Source: Lawsonibacter faecis
GTDB lineage: Bacteria > Bacillota > Clostridia > Oscillospirales > Oscillospiraceae
Direction: 5' to 3'
Length of the DNA stretch: 64,000 nucleotides
Assembly: GCF_014287675.1 (NCBI RefSeq)
Contig: NZ_JACOPQ010000007.1
Coordinates: 124,001-188,000 of the forward strand
Shown: one piece after another, positions 16,107 to 24,434 of the stretch
Position numbering within the stretch: position 1 is the stretch's first letter
Layout: every line of letters starts with the position of its first letter
The notes under the pieces: model-generated
What the model was told of the DNA's origin: nothing
Database searches by the model: none
The model's input: only the letters and a program-made list of their open reading frames with translations
Made by a program: the position numbers and the translations under genes

Positions 16107-17009
16107 ATGATGAAAACAACGCCCAAATCATCTCAAAGCACCGTTTTTCAGGTGGAAAGCCCGGACACTCTGCTGAATTTCCTCCTGGAGCATGTGAAAA
16201 ACAAGTCCCGCAACACGGTAAAGGGCTTTCTGAGCAAGAGACAGGTCAAGGTGGGGAGCAAAACCGTCACCGCATTCGATTACGCCCTCAAGCCGGGACA
16301 GACCGTGACCATCCTGCCCCCGGCGGACCAGCGGGCCCCCAAGCTGCCCTTCCCCGTGATCTATGAGGACGCGGACCTCATCGTCATCGACAAGCCCGCC
16401 GGGCTTCTCACCGTCGCCACCGACCGGGAGCGGGACAAGACAGCCTACCGCATCCTCACCGACTACCTGGCCGGGCCGGGTAAGGAGAAACCCCTCTTTA
16501 TCGTCCACCGGCTGGACCGGGATACCTCCGGCGTGGTCCTCTTCGCCAAGAACCAGGAGATGAAGGAGGCCCTTCAAGGGGACTGGGAGGACCTGGTGGA
16601 CCGCCGGGTCTATCTGGCGGCGGTGGAGGGGCGTCCCCCCGAGGAGAGGGGGACGGTGAAGTCCTTCCTGCGGGAGACCTCCACCCACCTGGTGTACTCC
16701 GGCGCGCCGGGGAACGGGGCCAGGGAGGCCGTGACCCACTACGAGGTGCTGGCCCGGGGGACGGGGTGCACCCTGCTCAGTGTGGCTCTGGACACAGGGC
16801 GGAAGAACCAGATTCGCGTCCACATGCAGGATCTGGGCTGCCCGGTGCTGGGGGACAAGAAGTACGGCGGCAGGGCGGGAGACATGGGGCGGCTGGGCCT
16901 CCACGCCCGGGAGCTGGCGATTACCGACCCCAGAACGGGAAAGCAGGCGGTCTATACTGCGCCCGCGCCCAAGGAGTTTCGCAAGCTGTTCCCCGAGGCG
17001 CTGGGGTAG
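16107..17009 (+). CDS. RluA-family pseudouridine synthase
   Basis: RNA pseudouridine synthase of 300 residues. An N-terminal S4-like RNA-binding domain (about 15-75, LLNFLLEHVKNKSRNTVKGFLSKRQV) precedes the RluA catalytic domain with YEDADLIVIDKPAGLLT and the active-site motif HRLDRDTSGVVLFAK, whose second Asp is the nucleophile. TGRKNQIRVHMQDLGCPVLGD completes the family signature. The ATG at 16107 (a second ATG follows directly) sits after GGAAAGGA. It is divergent from the mntP riboswitch. Which uridine is modified (23S rRNA or tRNA) cannot be told. Confidence 0.92.
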   Translation: MMKTTPKSSQSTVFQVESPDTLLNFLLEHVKNKSRNTVKGFLSKRQVKVGSKTVTAFDYALKPGQTVTILPPADQRAPKLPFPVIYEDADLIVIDKPAGLLTVATDRERDKTAYRILTDYLAGPGKEKPLFIVHRLDRDTSGVVLFAKNQEMKEALQGDWEDLVDRRVYLAAVEGRPPEERGTVKSFLRETSTHLVYSGAPGNGAREAVTHYEVLARGTGCTLLSVALDTGRKNQIRVHMQDLGCPVLGDKKYGGRAGDMGRLGLHARELAITDPRTGKQAVYTAPAPKEFRKLFPEALG

Positions 17010-17041
17010 GGGGCTGGCCGGCCCGCAATGGCGCAGGCGCG

Positions 17042-17827
17042 TCATTGCCTCAGGTGGTAGTAGAACAGGTACTGCTGAATTACGCCCAGAAAGCCGCGGT
17101 AGCGGTCGTAGGGGAAGCCGGCGGGGTAGCGCTCCGCCAAAATCTGCTTGATGTGGGTATCCGAGGGAAAGGCGTCCAGGCGGTGCAGGCCGAAGAGCAG
17201 GATGCAGTCGGCCACCTTCCGGCCGATGCCGCAGAAGGACATGAGGGCGGTGACCGCCTCCTCGTCATCGGAGCAGTCCAGGACCTCCCGCAACTCGTCC
17301 AGACCGCCGCCGGCGAGCTCTGCGGAGAGGGCGGACAGGTATTTGGCCCGGTAGCCCAGCCCCAGGGCCTCCAGCTCCCCGGCTGCGGCGCAGGAGATGT
17401 CGTCTGGGGAGGGGAAGGCAAGCCCGTCCCCGAAGCGCCGGCGCAGAAGGTCCATGCTCCGGGTGATGCGGGCGATGTTGTTGTTCTGGGAGATGAGGAA
17501 GCCCACCATGACCTCCCACAGGTCCTGCCGCAGAATGCGGATGCCGCCGCCGAAGGCCGCCGCGGCGGTGAGGCAGGGGTCGGCGGGGTCGATGGCGGAG
17601 ATGTACGCGCCGTAGTCGGCGGAGAGATCGAAATAGTCGTGCCAGACGGTGCGAAACGCCTCCTCGGTACAGGAGAAGGTGAAGCGGTCGCCCTCCTGGG
17701 CGCACTCCAGCACCCGGCCCAGGGCGTGTATGCGCCAGCCGCCGCCGGGCAGGGGCGTCCAGGTGAAGCACTGGCCCGAGGCGGCGATTTGGTTTAAATC
17801 CATATGGGATTGGATGAGAGTGAACAT
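17042..17827 (-). CDS. 8-oxoguanine DNA glycosylase-like enzyme (HhH-GPD superfamily)
   Basis: Base-excision repair glycosylase/AP lyase of 261 residues. An N-terminal beta-rich Ogg-type domain (about 1-85, SGQCFTW) is followed by helices with LISQNNNIARI and the helix-hairpin-helix MSFCGIGRKVADCILLFGL. That segment contains the catalytic Lys of GRKVAD, and the essential Asp lies in FPSDTHIKQI, the same arrangement as eukaryotic OGG1. The start has an AAAGGAG site. It is divergently transcribed from greA through a symmetrical promoter region. A 3-methyladenine specificity is less likely but not excluded. Confidence 0.88.
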   Translation of the reverse strand: MFTLIQSHMDLNQIAASGQCFTWTPLPGGGWRIHALGRVLECAQEGDRFTFSCTEEAFRTVWHDYFDLSADYGAYISAIDPADPCLTAAAAFGGGIRILRQDLWEVMVGFLISQNNNIARITRSMDLLRRRFGDGLAFPSPDDISCAAAGELEALGLGYRAKYLSALSAELAGGGLDELREVLDCSDDEEAVTALMSFCGIGRKVADCILLFGLHRLDAFPSDTHIKQILAERYPAGFPYDRYRGFLGVIQQYLFYYHLRQ

Positions 17828-17855
17828 TCGCGCTCTCCTTTCTCGACAAAATGTC

Positions 17856-17903
17856 GAGGGTATTATAGCACAAAACGCCCCGGATTTGTGCTATAATACC
17901 CTC
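17856..17903. promoter_or_regulatory. Palindromic divergent promoter between ogg-like gene and greA
   Basis: A perfect 19-bp inverted repeat (17856-17874 and 17885-17903) with a 10-base spacer. Each arm contains TGCTATAAT, an extended -10 promoter element, pointing outwards: one to the Ogg-like gene (start 17827), one to greA (start 17934). Neither has a good -35 box, as expected for extended -10 promoters. A second small inverted repeat (CTCGAC-AAAAT-GTCGAG, 17842-17858) lies in the ogg leader. Confidence 0.7.
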
Positions 17904-17933
17904 AGACTCTAAGGGAAAAAGAGGGAACAGACC

Positions 17934-18437
17934 ATGCACAACGAACTGACCAGAAAGGATCTTCAGCTCATGCAGGAGGAGCTGGACTATCGCCGGATTA
18001 CCCTGCGGCCCAAGCTGCTGGAGTCGGTCAAGGAGGCCAGGGGCTTCGGAGACCTGAGCGAGAATTTTGAGTACAAGGCCGCCAAGCAGGAAAAAAACCG
18101 CAACGAGAGCCGGATTCGATTCCTGGAAAACATGATCCGCACCGCCCGGGTCATTCCGGAAAAGCCCGCCGGGGACGGCGTGGGCCTCTATGACAAGGTG
18201 ACCGTGTATATCGAGGATGAGGACGAGGTGGAGACCTACCAGGTGGTCACCACCATGCGGCAGGACGCCCTCCACGGCCGCATCAGCAAGGAGTCCCCCA
18301 TGGGCAAGGCCCTGCTGGGGCGGAAGCTGGACGAGCGGTTCTACGTCCAGGTGAACGAGAGGTACGGATACTATGCCGTGGTGGAATCCATCGAGCGGGG
18401 GCAGGACGACGGCTCCGCGCCGCTGAGAGGGTTCTAA
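17934..18437 (+). CDS. greA: Transcription elongation factor GreA/GreB family
   Basis: Stimulates RNA cleavage by backtracked RNA polymerase. The 167 residues form an N-terminal coiled coil with the acidic tip motif GDLSENFEYKAAKQEKN, which reaches the polymerase active site, and a C-terminal FKBP-like domain (about 90-160, with ISKESPMGKALLGRKLDE). Length and motifs match GreA. The start codon lies 13 bases after an AGGGAACAG-type site. It is monocistronic between a divergent promoter and a bidirectional terminator. Confidence 0.9.
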   Translation: MHNELTRKDLQLMQEELDYRRITLRPKLLESVKEARGFGDLSENFEYKAAKQEKNRNESRIRFLENMIRTARVIPEKPAGDGVGLYDKVTVYIEDEDEVETYQVVTTMRQDALHGRISKESPMGKALLGRKLDERFYVQVNERYGYYAVVESIERGQDDGSAPLRGF

Positions 18438-18450
18438 GCAGGACCGACGG

Positions 18451-18502
18451 AAAGAAACCCCGCGGCATACCATAATAAAACGGTATGCCGCGGGGTTTCT
18501 TT
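18451..18502. terminator. Bidirectional terminator between greA and manganese catalase
   Basis: Perfect 21-bp stem (18451-18471 with 18482-18502) and a ten-base A+T-rich loop, with A/T-rich ends on both sides. Its right arm overlaps the catalase stop codon. Confidence 0.85.
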
Positions 18503-19166
18503 ACAGATTGAAGCTGGGGGGCTGGCTTTTCGCCGGATCAAAGCTCTGTCCGCCGGGACGGGAGAGATCAAAATAGATTCTGGCGTCCACCGTAGTGCCC
18601 CAGTCCTTCTGGGAGCCGCTGTCCTGAATGCGGTTAAACGCCTCGCGGAACATCGTATTGTGTGCCTCCTCCCGGTTCAGAAGGAAATCAATGGTCTCAC
18701 GGACACCTTTGTCGTCAATCTGCCGGTAGAGGTTCTGATACACCACCTTGGCGCGCTGTTCCGCCGCAATATCGGAGAGAATGTCGGCCGCCGCGTCGCC
18801 TGTCTCGTTGACGTAGGCCGCCGTCCACAGATAACCGCTGGCATTTGCCAGCATGGGGGTCAGACCGGTCAGCACGTGGGCTTCCACGTTGCCCACGGTG
18901 GCGTGCATGGCGTCCGGGTCGTGGCCGTTCAGCATGTTAATCGTTGCCGCGACCATCTCCAGATGGCAAAGCTCCTCAGCCGCCACGTCTAAAAACAAAT
19001 CCTTGATCTCCGGGTCTTTGATACGAAAGCTCTGGGACAGGTACTGCAGCGCGCTCTTCAGCTCCCCCTGGGGACCGCCCAGCTGCTCCTGAAGCAAAGC
19101 CGCATAATTGGGGTTGGGCCGGTCTACCCGGACAGGCTGAAGATAGGCTTTTTCGTGCTTAAACAT
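18501..19166 (-). CDS. Manganese catalase (CotJC-type)
   Basis: Non-haem dimanganese catalase of 221 residues, disproportionating hydrogen peroxide. The ferritin-like fold shows metal-ligand motifs in DVAAEELCHLEMVAATINML, AEQRAKVVYQNL and NREEAHNTMF. The short length and the C-terminal tail resemble the spore-coat CotJC group. The ATG at 19166 is chosen because GGAGG lies directly upstream; the longer frame from 19232 has no such site. It is monocistronic. It needs Mn(II), whose level is controlled by the mntP system 3 kb away. Confidence 0.9.
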   Translation of the reverse strand: MFKHEKAYLQPVRVDRPNPNYAALLQEQLGGPQGELKSALQYLSQSFRIKDPEIKDLFLDVAAEELCHLEMVAATINMLNGHDPDAMHATVGNVEAHVLTGLTPMLANASGYLWTAAYVNETGDAAADILSDIAAEQRAKVVYQNLYRQIDDKGVRETIDFLLNREEAHNTMFREAFNRIQDSGSQKDWGTTVDARIYFDLSRPGGQSFDPAKSQPPSFNL

Positions 19167-19347
19167 CTCCGCACCTCCTGCAAAAATGGTATGGGATCGC
19201 GCTGAACACAGTTTTTGCAGATAGGGGTCCATTATGCGAAAAGGCCCGGCACTGCCGGCGTGGTAGAGCCTGGAATTTTAAAAAACAGAGGGCGGTTTTC
19301 CTCCGGATAAGCTGTTCCGCGGCAGCAGGGCAGATTCCGCGCCGTGG

Positions 19348-19376
19348 TGGACAGGCCGGGGGGAAGATGGTAGAAT
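19348..19376 (+). promoter_or_regulatory. Promoter of the S41-like lipoprotein gene
   Basis: TGGACA (19348-19353), 17-bp spacer, TAGAAT (19371-19376), 25 bp before the start codon. Confidence 0.55.
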
Positions 19377-19400
19377 GACTGCAAATGAGGGGGCGTTTTG

Positions 19401-20906
19401 ATGAGAGCTTTAAAACTTGCCGCCGGGGCGCTGACTCTGGCGGTTCTGCTCGCCGCCTGCGGCCCCGCCGCCGGTCCGGCGCCCACGCAGGTCCCCACAC
19501 CCAGCGCCGCGCCCACGCACACGCCCATGACGGACGAGGCGGTCTTTGCCGGGCTGATGGCCGAGGTGGAGGCGCGTAACCGCGGCATAGACGCCCCGAG
19601 CGGGGACCTGGAGCGTTTCAAGTACGACTTTGAGGAGGGCGGCCCCCTGCTCACCGCGAAGGAGTGGGAAGAGCGGTATCTGCGGGCTCCGGAGCAGTCC
19701 CCTGCGGTCCTCTCCCGGGAGGATGCCGGGGCCGAGGCGGACTACCTTTTCCGCCTCCTTCGGACCTACTACGGCCTCTACACCTGGTTTGGCGGTGACG
19801 AGGCCTTCGGCGCGGCGGAGGAAGAGGTCCTGGCCGGCCTGGAGGGCCGGGAGGAGATCCCGCTGGAGGAGTACCGGGGGCTTCTGCTGCAAAGCCTGGA
19901 TTTTATCAACGACGGGCATTTTGTTCTGGGCGCCAGCCGGCTTGTGAAGCGGCTGACCCTCTTCTGCGACGAGTCCCTGCTCTTCGAGCGCCGGGACGGC
20001 GGCGTTTACCTGGAGGGGCGGCGGCTGGCGGCCGTGGACGGCGGGGACCCGGCGGAATACCTGAAGCGGGCCGTCGGACCGGAGGGGGAGCTGACCTGGA
20101 AGCTGTATGTGCCGGGGCCCGACGATACGTCGCGCAGCGCCGTCCTGGCCTTCTCGGACGGGACGGAGACCGTGGAGCTGCCCCGGGTCAAGGATACAGA
20201 CTACTCCATCGGCAAGGGCAGCGGTCCCTTCCTAATGGAGAAGCGGAACGGGAGGCTGTATATCCAGATGGATCGAATGGCCTTCAGCCCGGAGGACGGC
20301 GTTTCGCAGGCGCTGCTGATACCGGGGGACGAGAAGGCCAAGGCTGACTTTATCGCCTCTGCGGAGACGGCGATGGGCTACTCCACCGCTGTGGTGAACC
20401 TGGTGCGCAATCCCGGCGGAAACGGGGACCTGCCGATACAGTGGTTCAGGGCCCTGACGGGAGCGGAGCCGGAGCCCAATTACTGCACGCTGGGCCTGGA
20501 CTCCTTCGGATGGGGAGCGCGTGGAGGCGAGAAGCAGGAGGGGATCTACCGGGTCAGGCGGCCGGAGCCCCAGTACCTGGAGCGGGAGGACGGACCCTTC
20601 CTCATCGTTCTCACCTCTGGCGCCACTGCCTCGGCTGGGGAGGGGTTCACCGATCTTACCCACAACCTGAGCCGAACGCTGGTGGTAGGTTCCAATACCG
20701 GCGGCTGCCTCACGGGCTCCCAGACCTGGTTTGACGAGCGCCTGCCCTGGTCGGGCCTGAAACTGGCCTGGGGAATGAACCTCTTTTACTGGCCGGCGGA
20801 CTACTTCCGGGAGGGGGTTGGCCTGGAGCCCGATGTGTACCTCACGGGCATGGACCAGGGCCGGCGGCTGGTCAAGTTTTTGGATCGCTATCTCCCGGAG
20901 GACTAA
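19401..20906 (+). CDS. Lipoprotein, S41 (C-terminal processing) peptidase-like
   Basis: Exported lipoprotein of 501 residues with lipobox LLAAC (Cys20) and a Pro/Thr-rich linker. The C-terminal third resembles the S41 catalytic core: VVNLVRNPGGNGD, then GPFLIVLTSGATASAGEGF, where the Ser of ASAGE aligns with the S41 nucleophile, and NTGG. No PDZ domain is evident, and the middle (about 130-310) is a tail-protease-like mixed region. The ATG at 19401 follows GAGGGGG; a TTG just before it is less likely. It has its own promoter and terminator. Whether it is an active protease is uncertain. Confidence 0.75.
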   Translation: MRALKLAAGALTLAVLLAACGPAAGPAPTQVPTPSAAPTHTPMTDEAVFAGLMAEVEARNRGIDAPSGDLERFKYDFEEGGPLLTAKEWEERYLRAPEQSPAVLSREDAGAEADYLFRLLRTYYGLYTWFGGDEAFGAAEEEVLAGLEGREEIPLEEYRGLLLQSLDFINDGHFVLGASRLVKRLTLFCDESLLFERRDGGVYLEGRRLAAVDGGDPAEYLKRAVGPEGELTWKLYVPGPDDTSRSAVLAFSDGTETVELPRVKDTDYSIGKGSGPFLMEKRNGRLYIQMDRMAFSPEDGVSQALLIPGDEKAKADFIASAETAMGYSTAVVNLVRNPGGNGDLPIQWFRALTGAEPEPNYCTLGLDSFGWGARGGEKQEGIYRVRRPEPQYLEREDGPFLIVLTSGATASAGEGFTDLTHNLSRTLVVGSNTGGCLTGSQTWFDERLPWSGLKLAWGMNLFYWPADYFREGVGLEPDVYLTGMDQGRRLVKFLDRYLPED

Positions 20907-20940
20907 ACCCGCCGCCGCTGGGAGTGCCGGAGGCACGCAC

Positions 20941-20984
20941 CTGAAAAAACGTCCGGGGACATCTGTCCCCGGACGTTTTTTCAG
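20941..20984. terminator. Bidirectional terminator between S41-like gene and nucleoside operon
   Basis: Perfect 20-bp stem CTGAAAAAACGTCCGGGGAC, ATCT loop, complementary arm ending T6. It closes the plus-strand S41 gene and the minus-strand operon that ends at 21003. Confidence 0.9.
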
Positions 20985-21002
20985 GTGGAGGAAAGACAGG
21001 CG

Positions 21003-21797
21003 TTATCCTGCGCGCCTGCAGTCTGCCTGCCAGAGGCGGAGCAGAGATTCACAGCCCATGCGGGCGAGCTTCTTGATATTCTCCTCCGAGTGGGAGAGCT
21101 GGGCCTGGGGGTCGAAGGCGTCCGCACCGTCGGAGACGTGGAGGAGGTTGTCCAGACAGACGGCCACACCCCCGGCCCGGAGGCCCCAGAGCCGGGCCAG
21201 CACCAGGACGATGCTGGCCTCCATCTCCGCGCCGTACACGTTCATACGCCGCAGGTCCTCGAAGAGATGGGCCCAGGAGGAGTTCCAGTAGCCGTTGAAG
21301 GAGGAGCCGGGGGCCGGATGGCCGGCGAAAAAGGTGTCCGACGAGCGGGTTGCCCCCACGTGGAAGGGAAGGCCCAGCGCCCGCGCCGCATCCACGCATG
21401 CATTGATGACCTCATAGTGGGCTGCGGCGGGAAACTCCGGCGGGGCATAGAGCCTGGACGTGCCGTCATACCGGCAGGCGGAGTCGAAGACAATCAGGTC
21501 GCCGTTGTGGATGAAGTCCTGAAAGGTGCCGCAGGTGCCGATGCGCAGAAAGGTGCGGGCGCCCACCCTGGCCAGCTCCTCCATGGCGATGGCGGTGGAG
21601 GGGCAGCCCATGCCGGTGCTGGTGCAGCTGATGGGCATTCCCCTGTAGACGCCGGTATAGGTGACGTGCTCCCGGTTATCGGCCACGGGATGAGCTTCGT
21701 CCCAGAAGCCTGCCACCACGCTGACCCGCTTGGGGTCGCCCGGCAGCAGGACGTAGGGGGCGATGTCCCCTTCACGGAGCTTGGTGTGATACTGCAT
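21003..21797 (-). CDS. Nucleoside phosphorylase (uridine phosphorylase-like, PNP_UDP family)
   Basis: Cleaves a nucleoside with phosphate to base plus (deoxy)ribose 1-phosphate. The 264 residues show the phosphate-site motif LLPGDPKRV, TGVYRGMPISCTSTGMG and RIGTCGTF, with YGAEMEASIV near the C-terminus holding the ribose-binding Met-Glu pair. It is most like the uridine phosphorylase branch, but base preference is not readable. It is the last gene of an operon encoding a nucleoside-type ABC importer, two dehydrogenases and a LacI regulator, so its substrate is probably what the importer carries. Confidence 0.88.
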   Translation of the reverse strand: MQYHTKLREGDIAPYVLLPGDPKRVSVVAGFWDEAHPVADNREHVTYTGVYRGMPISCTSTGMGCPSTAIAMEELARVGARTFLRIGTCGTFQDFIHNGDLIVFDSACRYDGTSRLYAPPEFPAAAHYEVINACVDAARALGLPFHVGATRSSDTFFAGHPAPGSSFNGYWNSSWAHLFEDLRRMNVYGAEMEASIVLVLARLWGLRAGGVAVCLDNLLHVSDGADAFDPQAQLSHSEENIKKLARMGCESLLRLWQADCRRAG

Positions 21798-21807
21798 ACT
21801 GCCCTCC

Positions 21808-22884
21808 CTATGTGCGGCCCGCCTCCGTCCGCCGCCGGAACAGGGCGCGGACGGAGGGGAGCTGCTTGATGGTGACGGTCATGATGATGATGCCCATGAG
21901 GATGGAGGCCATGGAGCGGGGGACGCCGCCCAGCATCTCAAGCTGGGTGGAGCCGCTGGTCATGGCGCCCATGAAGAGGGCGGCCAGGGGCACGGCCAGC
22001 GGGTTGTTGCCGCTGAGCAGGGCCACGGTGATGCCGTCAAAGCCCAGACCGGAGGTGAAGTTCACCACAAAGCGGCCGTGGACGCCCAGAATTTCCAGCG
22101 CGCCGCAGAGACCGGCCAGACCGCCGCTGATCGCCATGATCTGGAGCTGCCGGCGTTTCACCTTCACACCGGAGAACTGGGCGAAGCGGTCGTTGCTGCC
22201 CACCAGCCTGGTCTCAAAGCCGGAGACCGTGTGCCGCGTCCAGAGGTAGACCAGAACCACGGCGGCCAGGCTGATGAGGAGGGCGGCGGTCACCTGGCTG
22301 CCCTGGATGAGGGGGGTGAGGTGGGCCTGCTGGGCGATGTTGGCGGTGGCCTTGCTGTCCGACGCGGTGCCGGGGACGTAGAAGGGGTACATGACCAGAT
22401 ACTCGGTGAAGAGCTTGGCCACGTAGTTGAGCATCAGGGTGATGACCACCTCGCTGGCGCCGAAGCGGATCTTGATCCACCCGGCCAGCATGGCCCAGGC
22501 GGCCCCGGCGGCCACGGCGGCAAGCGCGGCGAGGAGAATGAGCAGGGGGCCGGGCAGGCTGGTGAACGTGAAGCCCACCCAGGCCGCCGCGAAGGCGCCC
22601 ATATAGAGCTGGCCGTCGATACCCAGGTTAAACACGCCGCCCCGGAAGCCTATGGCGGCGGCCAGCCCCGTGAGCAGCAGAGGGCTGGTCCAGCGGAGGG
22701 TGCGGGCGAAGTTCCACTTGCCGGCAAAGGCGCCGGTGAAGAGGGTCTCGTACACCTGGCCCACATTCTTCCCCAGACAGAGGAGAATGACGGCGTTGAG
22801 CAGGAAGGCTGCCGCGATAATGGCGAGCAGCCGCAGCAGGTTTTTCAGGACGGCGCGGACGCCGCCGCGCTTATCAGGCCTCAT
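21808..22884 (-). CDS. ABC transporter permease (BMP/nucleoside type)
   Basis: Integral membrane subunit of 358 residues with eight or nine predicted helices, belonging to the BPD_transp_2 family (NupP/YufP, BmpC-like). Typical motifs are FRGGVFNLGIDGQLYMGAFAAAW, GASEVVITLMLNYVA and the C-terminal GFDGITVALLSGNNPLAVPLAALFMG. It overlaps the ATPase gene by 11 bases, with GGAGGAGG ahead of its start. It pairs with the permease at 28243-29148; the two are split by five genes, whereas they are usually adjacent. Confidence 0.9.
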   Translation of the reverse strand: MRPDKRGGVRAVLKNLLRLLAIIAAAFLLNAVILLCLGKNVGQVYETLFTGAFAGKWNFARTLRWTSPLLLTGLAAAIGFRGGVFNLGIDGQLYMGAFAAAWVGFTFTSLPGPLLILLAALAAVAAGAAWAMLAGWIKIRFGASEVVITLMLNYVAKLFTEYLVMYPFYVPGTASDSKATANIAQQAHLTPLIQGSQVTAALLISLAAVVLVYLWTRHTVSGFETRLVGSNDRFAQFSGVKVKRRQLQIMAISGGLAGLCGALEILGVHGRFVVNFTSGLGFDGITVALLSGNNPLAVPLAALFMGAMTSGSTQLEMLGGVPRSMASILMGIIIMTVTIKQLPSVRALFRRRTEAGRT

Positions 22885-24397
22885 GGCGCGCCTCCTCCCC
22901 CAAGCCGAACATATAGCGGCCCAGCAGGGCCTCGCTGGCGTCCTCCCGGTCCAGCACCCCGGAGGCCCTGCCGTTGAAGAGCACGAGAATGCGGTCGCTC
23001 AGGGCCAGAATCTCATCCAGGTCGGCGGAGACCAGCAGCACCGCGCCGCCCGCCGCCCGGATATCCAGGAGCTGCTGGTGGATGTACTCGCTGGCGCCGA
23101 TGTCCACGCCCCGGGTGGGCTGGCAGGCGATGACGGCCCTGGGGGATCTGGAGAGCTCCCGGGCGACGATGATCTTCTGCATGTTGCCCCCGGAGAGGTT
23201 GCCGGCGCGCTCCTGCTCGTCCGGGGTCTTGATGCCGAAGCGCCCGATGGCATCCCGGCTCCACTGGGCGGCCTTCCGCCAGCGGATGAGGCCCCGGTTC
23301 CCGATGGGCGGCACGTCGTGGGTGCCCACCACCAGGTTTTCCATAATGTTCAGCTCCAGGGCCAGGCCCTCCCGCATCCGGTCCTGGGGGATGTGGGCCA
23401 GGCCCAGGTCCATCCGCTGCCGGACTCCGGCCCGGGCCACGTCCCCGCCGAAGAGGGTTATGCCGCCGGACTGGACGGGGCGCACGCCGATGAGGGCCTC
23501 GGTGAGCTCGGTCTGGCCGTTTCCCTCCACGCCGGCGATCCCCAGGATCTCGCCCCGACGGAGCTGGAAGGAGAGACGGTCCACCGCCGCGGCCCGGCTG
23601 TCGCCCGCCACGCAGAGCTCCGAAACCTCCAGGGCGGTCTCCGCCGCCTGGAGGGGGGCCTTCTTCAGCTCGGCCACGTCCCGGCCGATCATCATCCGGG
23701 CCACCTCGGCGGGGGTGACTTCGGCGGTGCGCACCGTCCCCACGGTCCGGCCGGAGCGCAGGGCGGTGATGCGGTCGGAAATCTCCATGATCTCCCGGAG
23801 CCGGTGGGAGATGAAGATGATGGTGTGCCCGTTCTCCCTGAGCCTGCGGATGGTGCGGAACAGCTCGTCGGTCTCCTGGGGGGTCAGGGTGGCGGTGGGC
23901 TCGTCCAGCACGATGATCTTGGCGCCCCGATAGAGGGACTTCATGATCTCCACCCGCTGCATCTGCCCTACGGAGAGGTCACGTATACGGGTTTCCAGGG
24001 GGACGGGCAGCTCAAAGAGGGTCTGGAAAGCCTCCAGCTCCCGGGCCAAATCCGCGTTCTTCCAGGCAAATTTTCCCCGGGGCGGCCAGCCCACGGCGAT
24101 GTTCTCCGCCACCGTCATGGACGGCGCGAGCATGAAGTGCTGGTGTACCATGCCGATACCGCGCTCAATGGCGTCCTGGGGGGATTTGAGGTGGAGCCGC
24201 TCACCGCGGAAGAAAATCTCGCCCTCGTCCGGCTGGAGCAGCCCGTATAGAATGTTCATCAGCGTGGACTTCCCCGCGCCGTTCTCCCCAACCAGGGCGT
24301 GGACCTCCCCGGCCTCGATCTGGAGGTTCACGTCCTGGTTGGCGACCACGCTGCCAAAACGCTTGGTGATGTTTTTCAGTTCCAGTTCGTATGACAC
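22874..24397 (-). CDS. ABC transporter ATP-binding protein, duplicated nucleotide-binding domains (BMP/nucleoside type)
   Basis: ATPase of 507 residues with two fused ABC domains, as in NupO/YufO and RbsA-like importers. The first domain has Walker A GENGAGKST, signature LSVGQMQRVEI and Walker B IIVLDEPTATLTP. The second is degenerate, with GVEGNGQTELTEAL in place of Walker A, signature NLSGGNMQKIIVAREL and VIACQPTRGVDIGA. Such asymmetry is normal for the family. The start is the GTG at 24397 after GTGAGGT; the 39-residue upstream extension lacks family character. It couples to both permeases and the BMP protein. Confidence 0.92.
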   Translation of the reverse strand: MSYELELKNITKRFGSVVANQDVNLQIEAGEVHALVGENGAGKSTLMNILYGLLQPDEGEIFFRGERLHLKSPQDAIERGIGMVHQHFMLAPSMTVAENIAVGWPPRGKFAWKNADLARELEAFQTLFELPVPLETRIRDLSVGQMQRVEIMKSLYRGAKIIVLDEPTATLTPQETDELFRTIRRLRENGHTIIFISHRLREIMEISDRITALRSGRTVGTVRTAEVTPAEVARMMIGRDVAELKKAPLQAAETALEVSELCVAGDSRAAAVDRLSFQLRRGEILGIAGVEGNGQTELTEALIGVRPVQSGGITLFGGDVARAGVRQRMDLGLAHIPQDRMREGLALELNIMENLVVGTHDVPPIGNRGLIRWRKAAQWSRDAIGRFGIKTPDEQERAGNLSGGNMQKIIVARELSRSPRAVIACQPTRGVDIGASEYIHQQLLDIRAAGGAVLLVSADLDEILALSDRILVLFNGRASGVLDREDASEALLGRYMFGLGEEARHEA

Positions 24398-24434
24398 GCC
24401 GCATACCTCACTTCCGCCCGGGGCGCTGTGGCTC

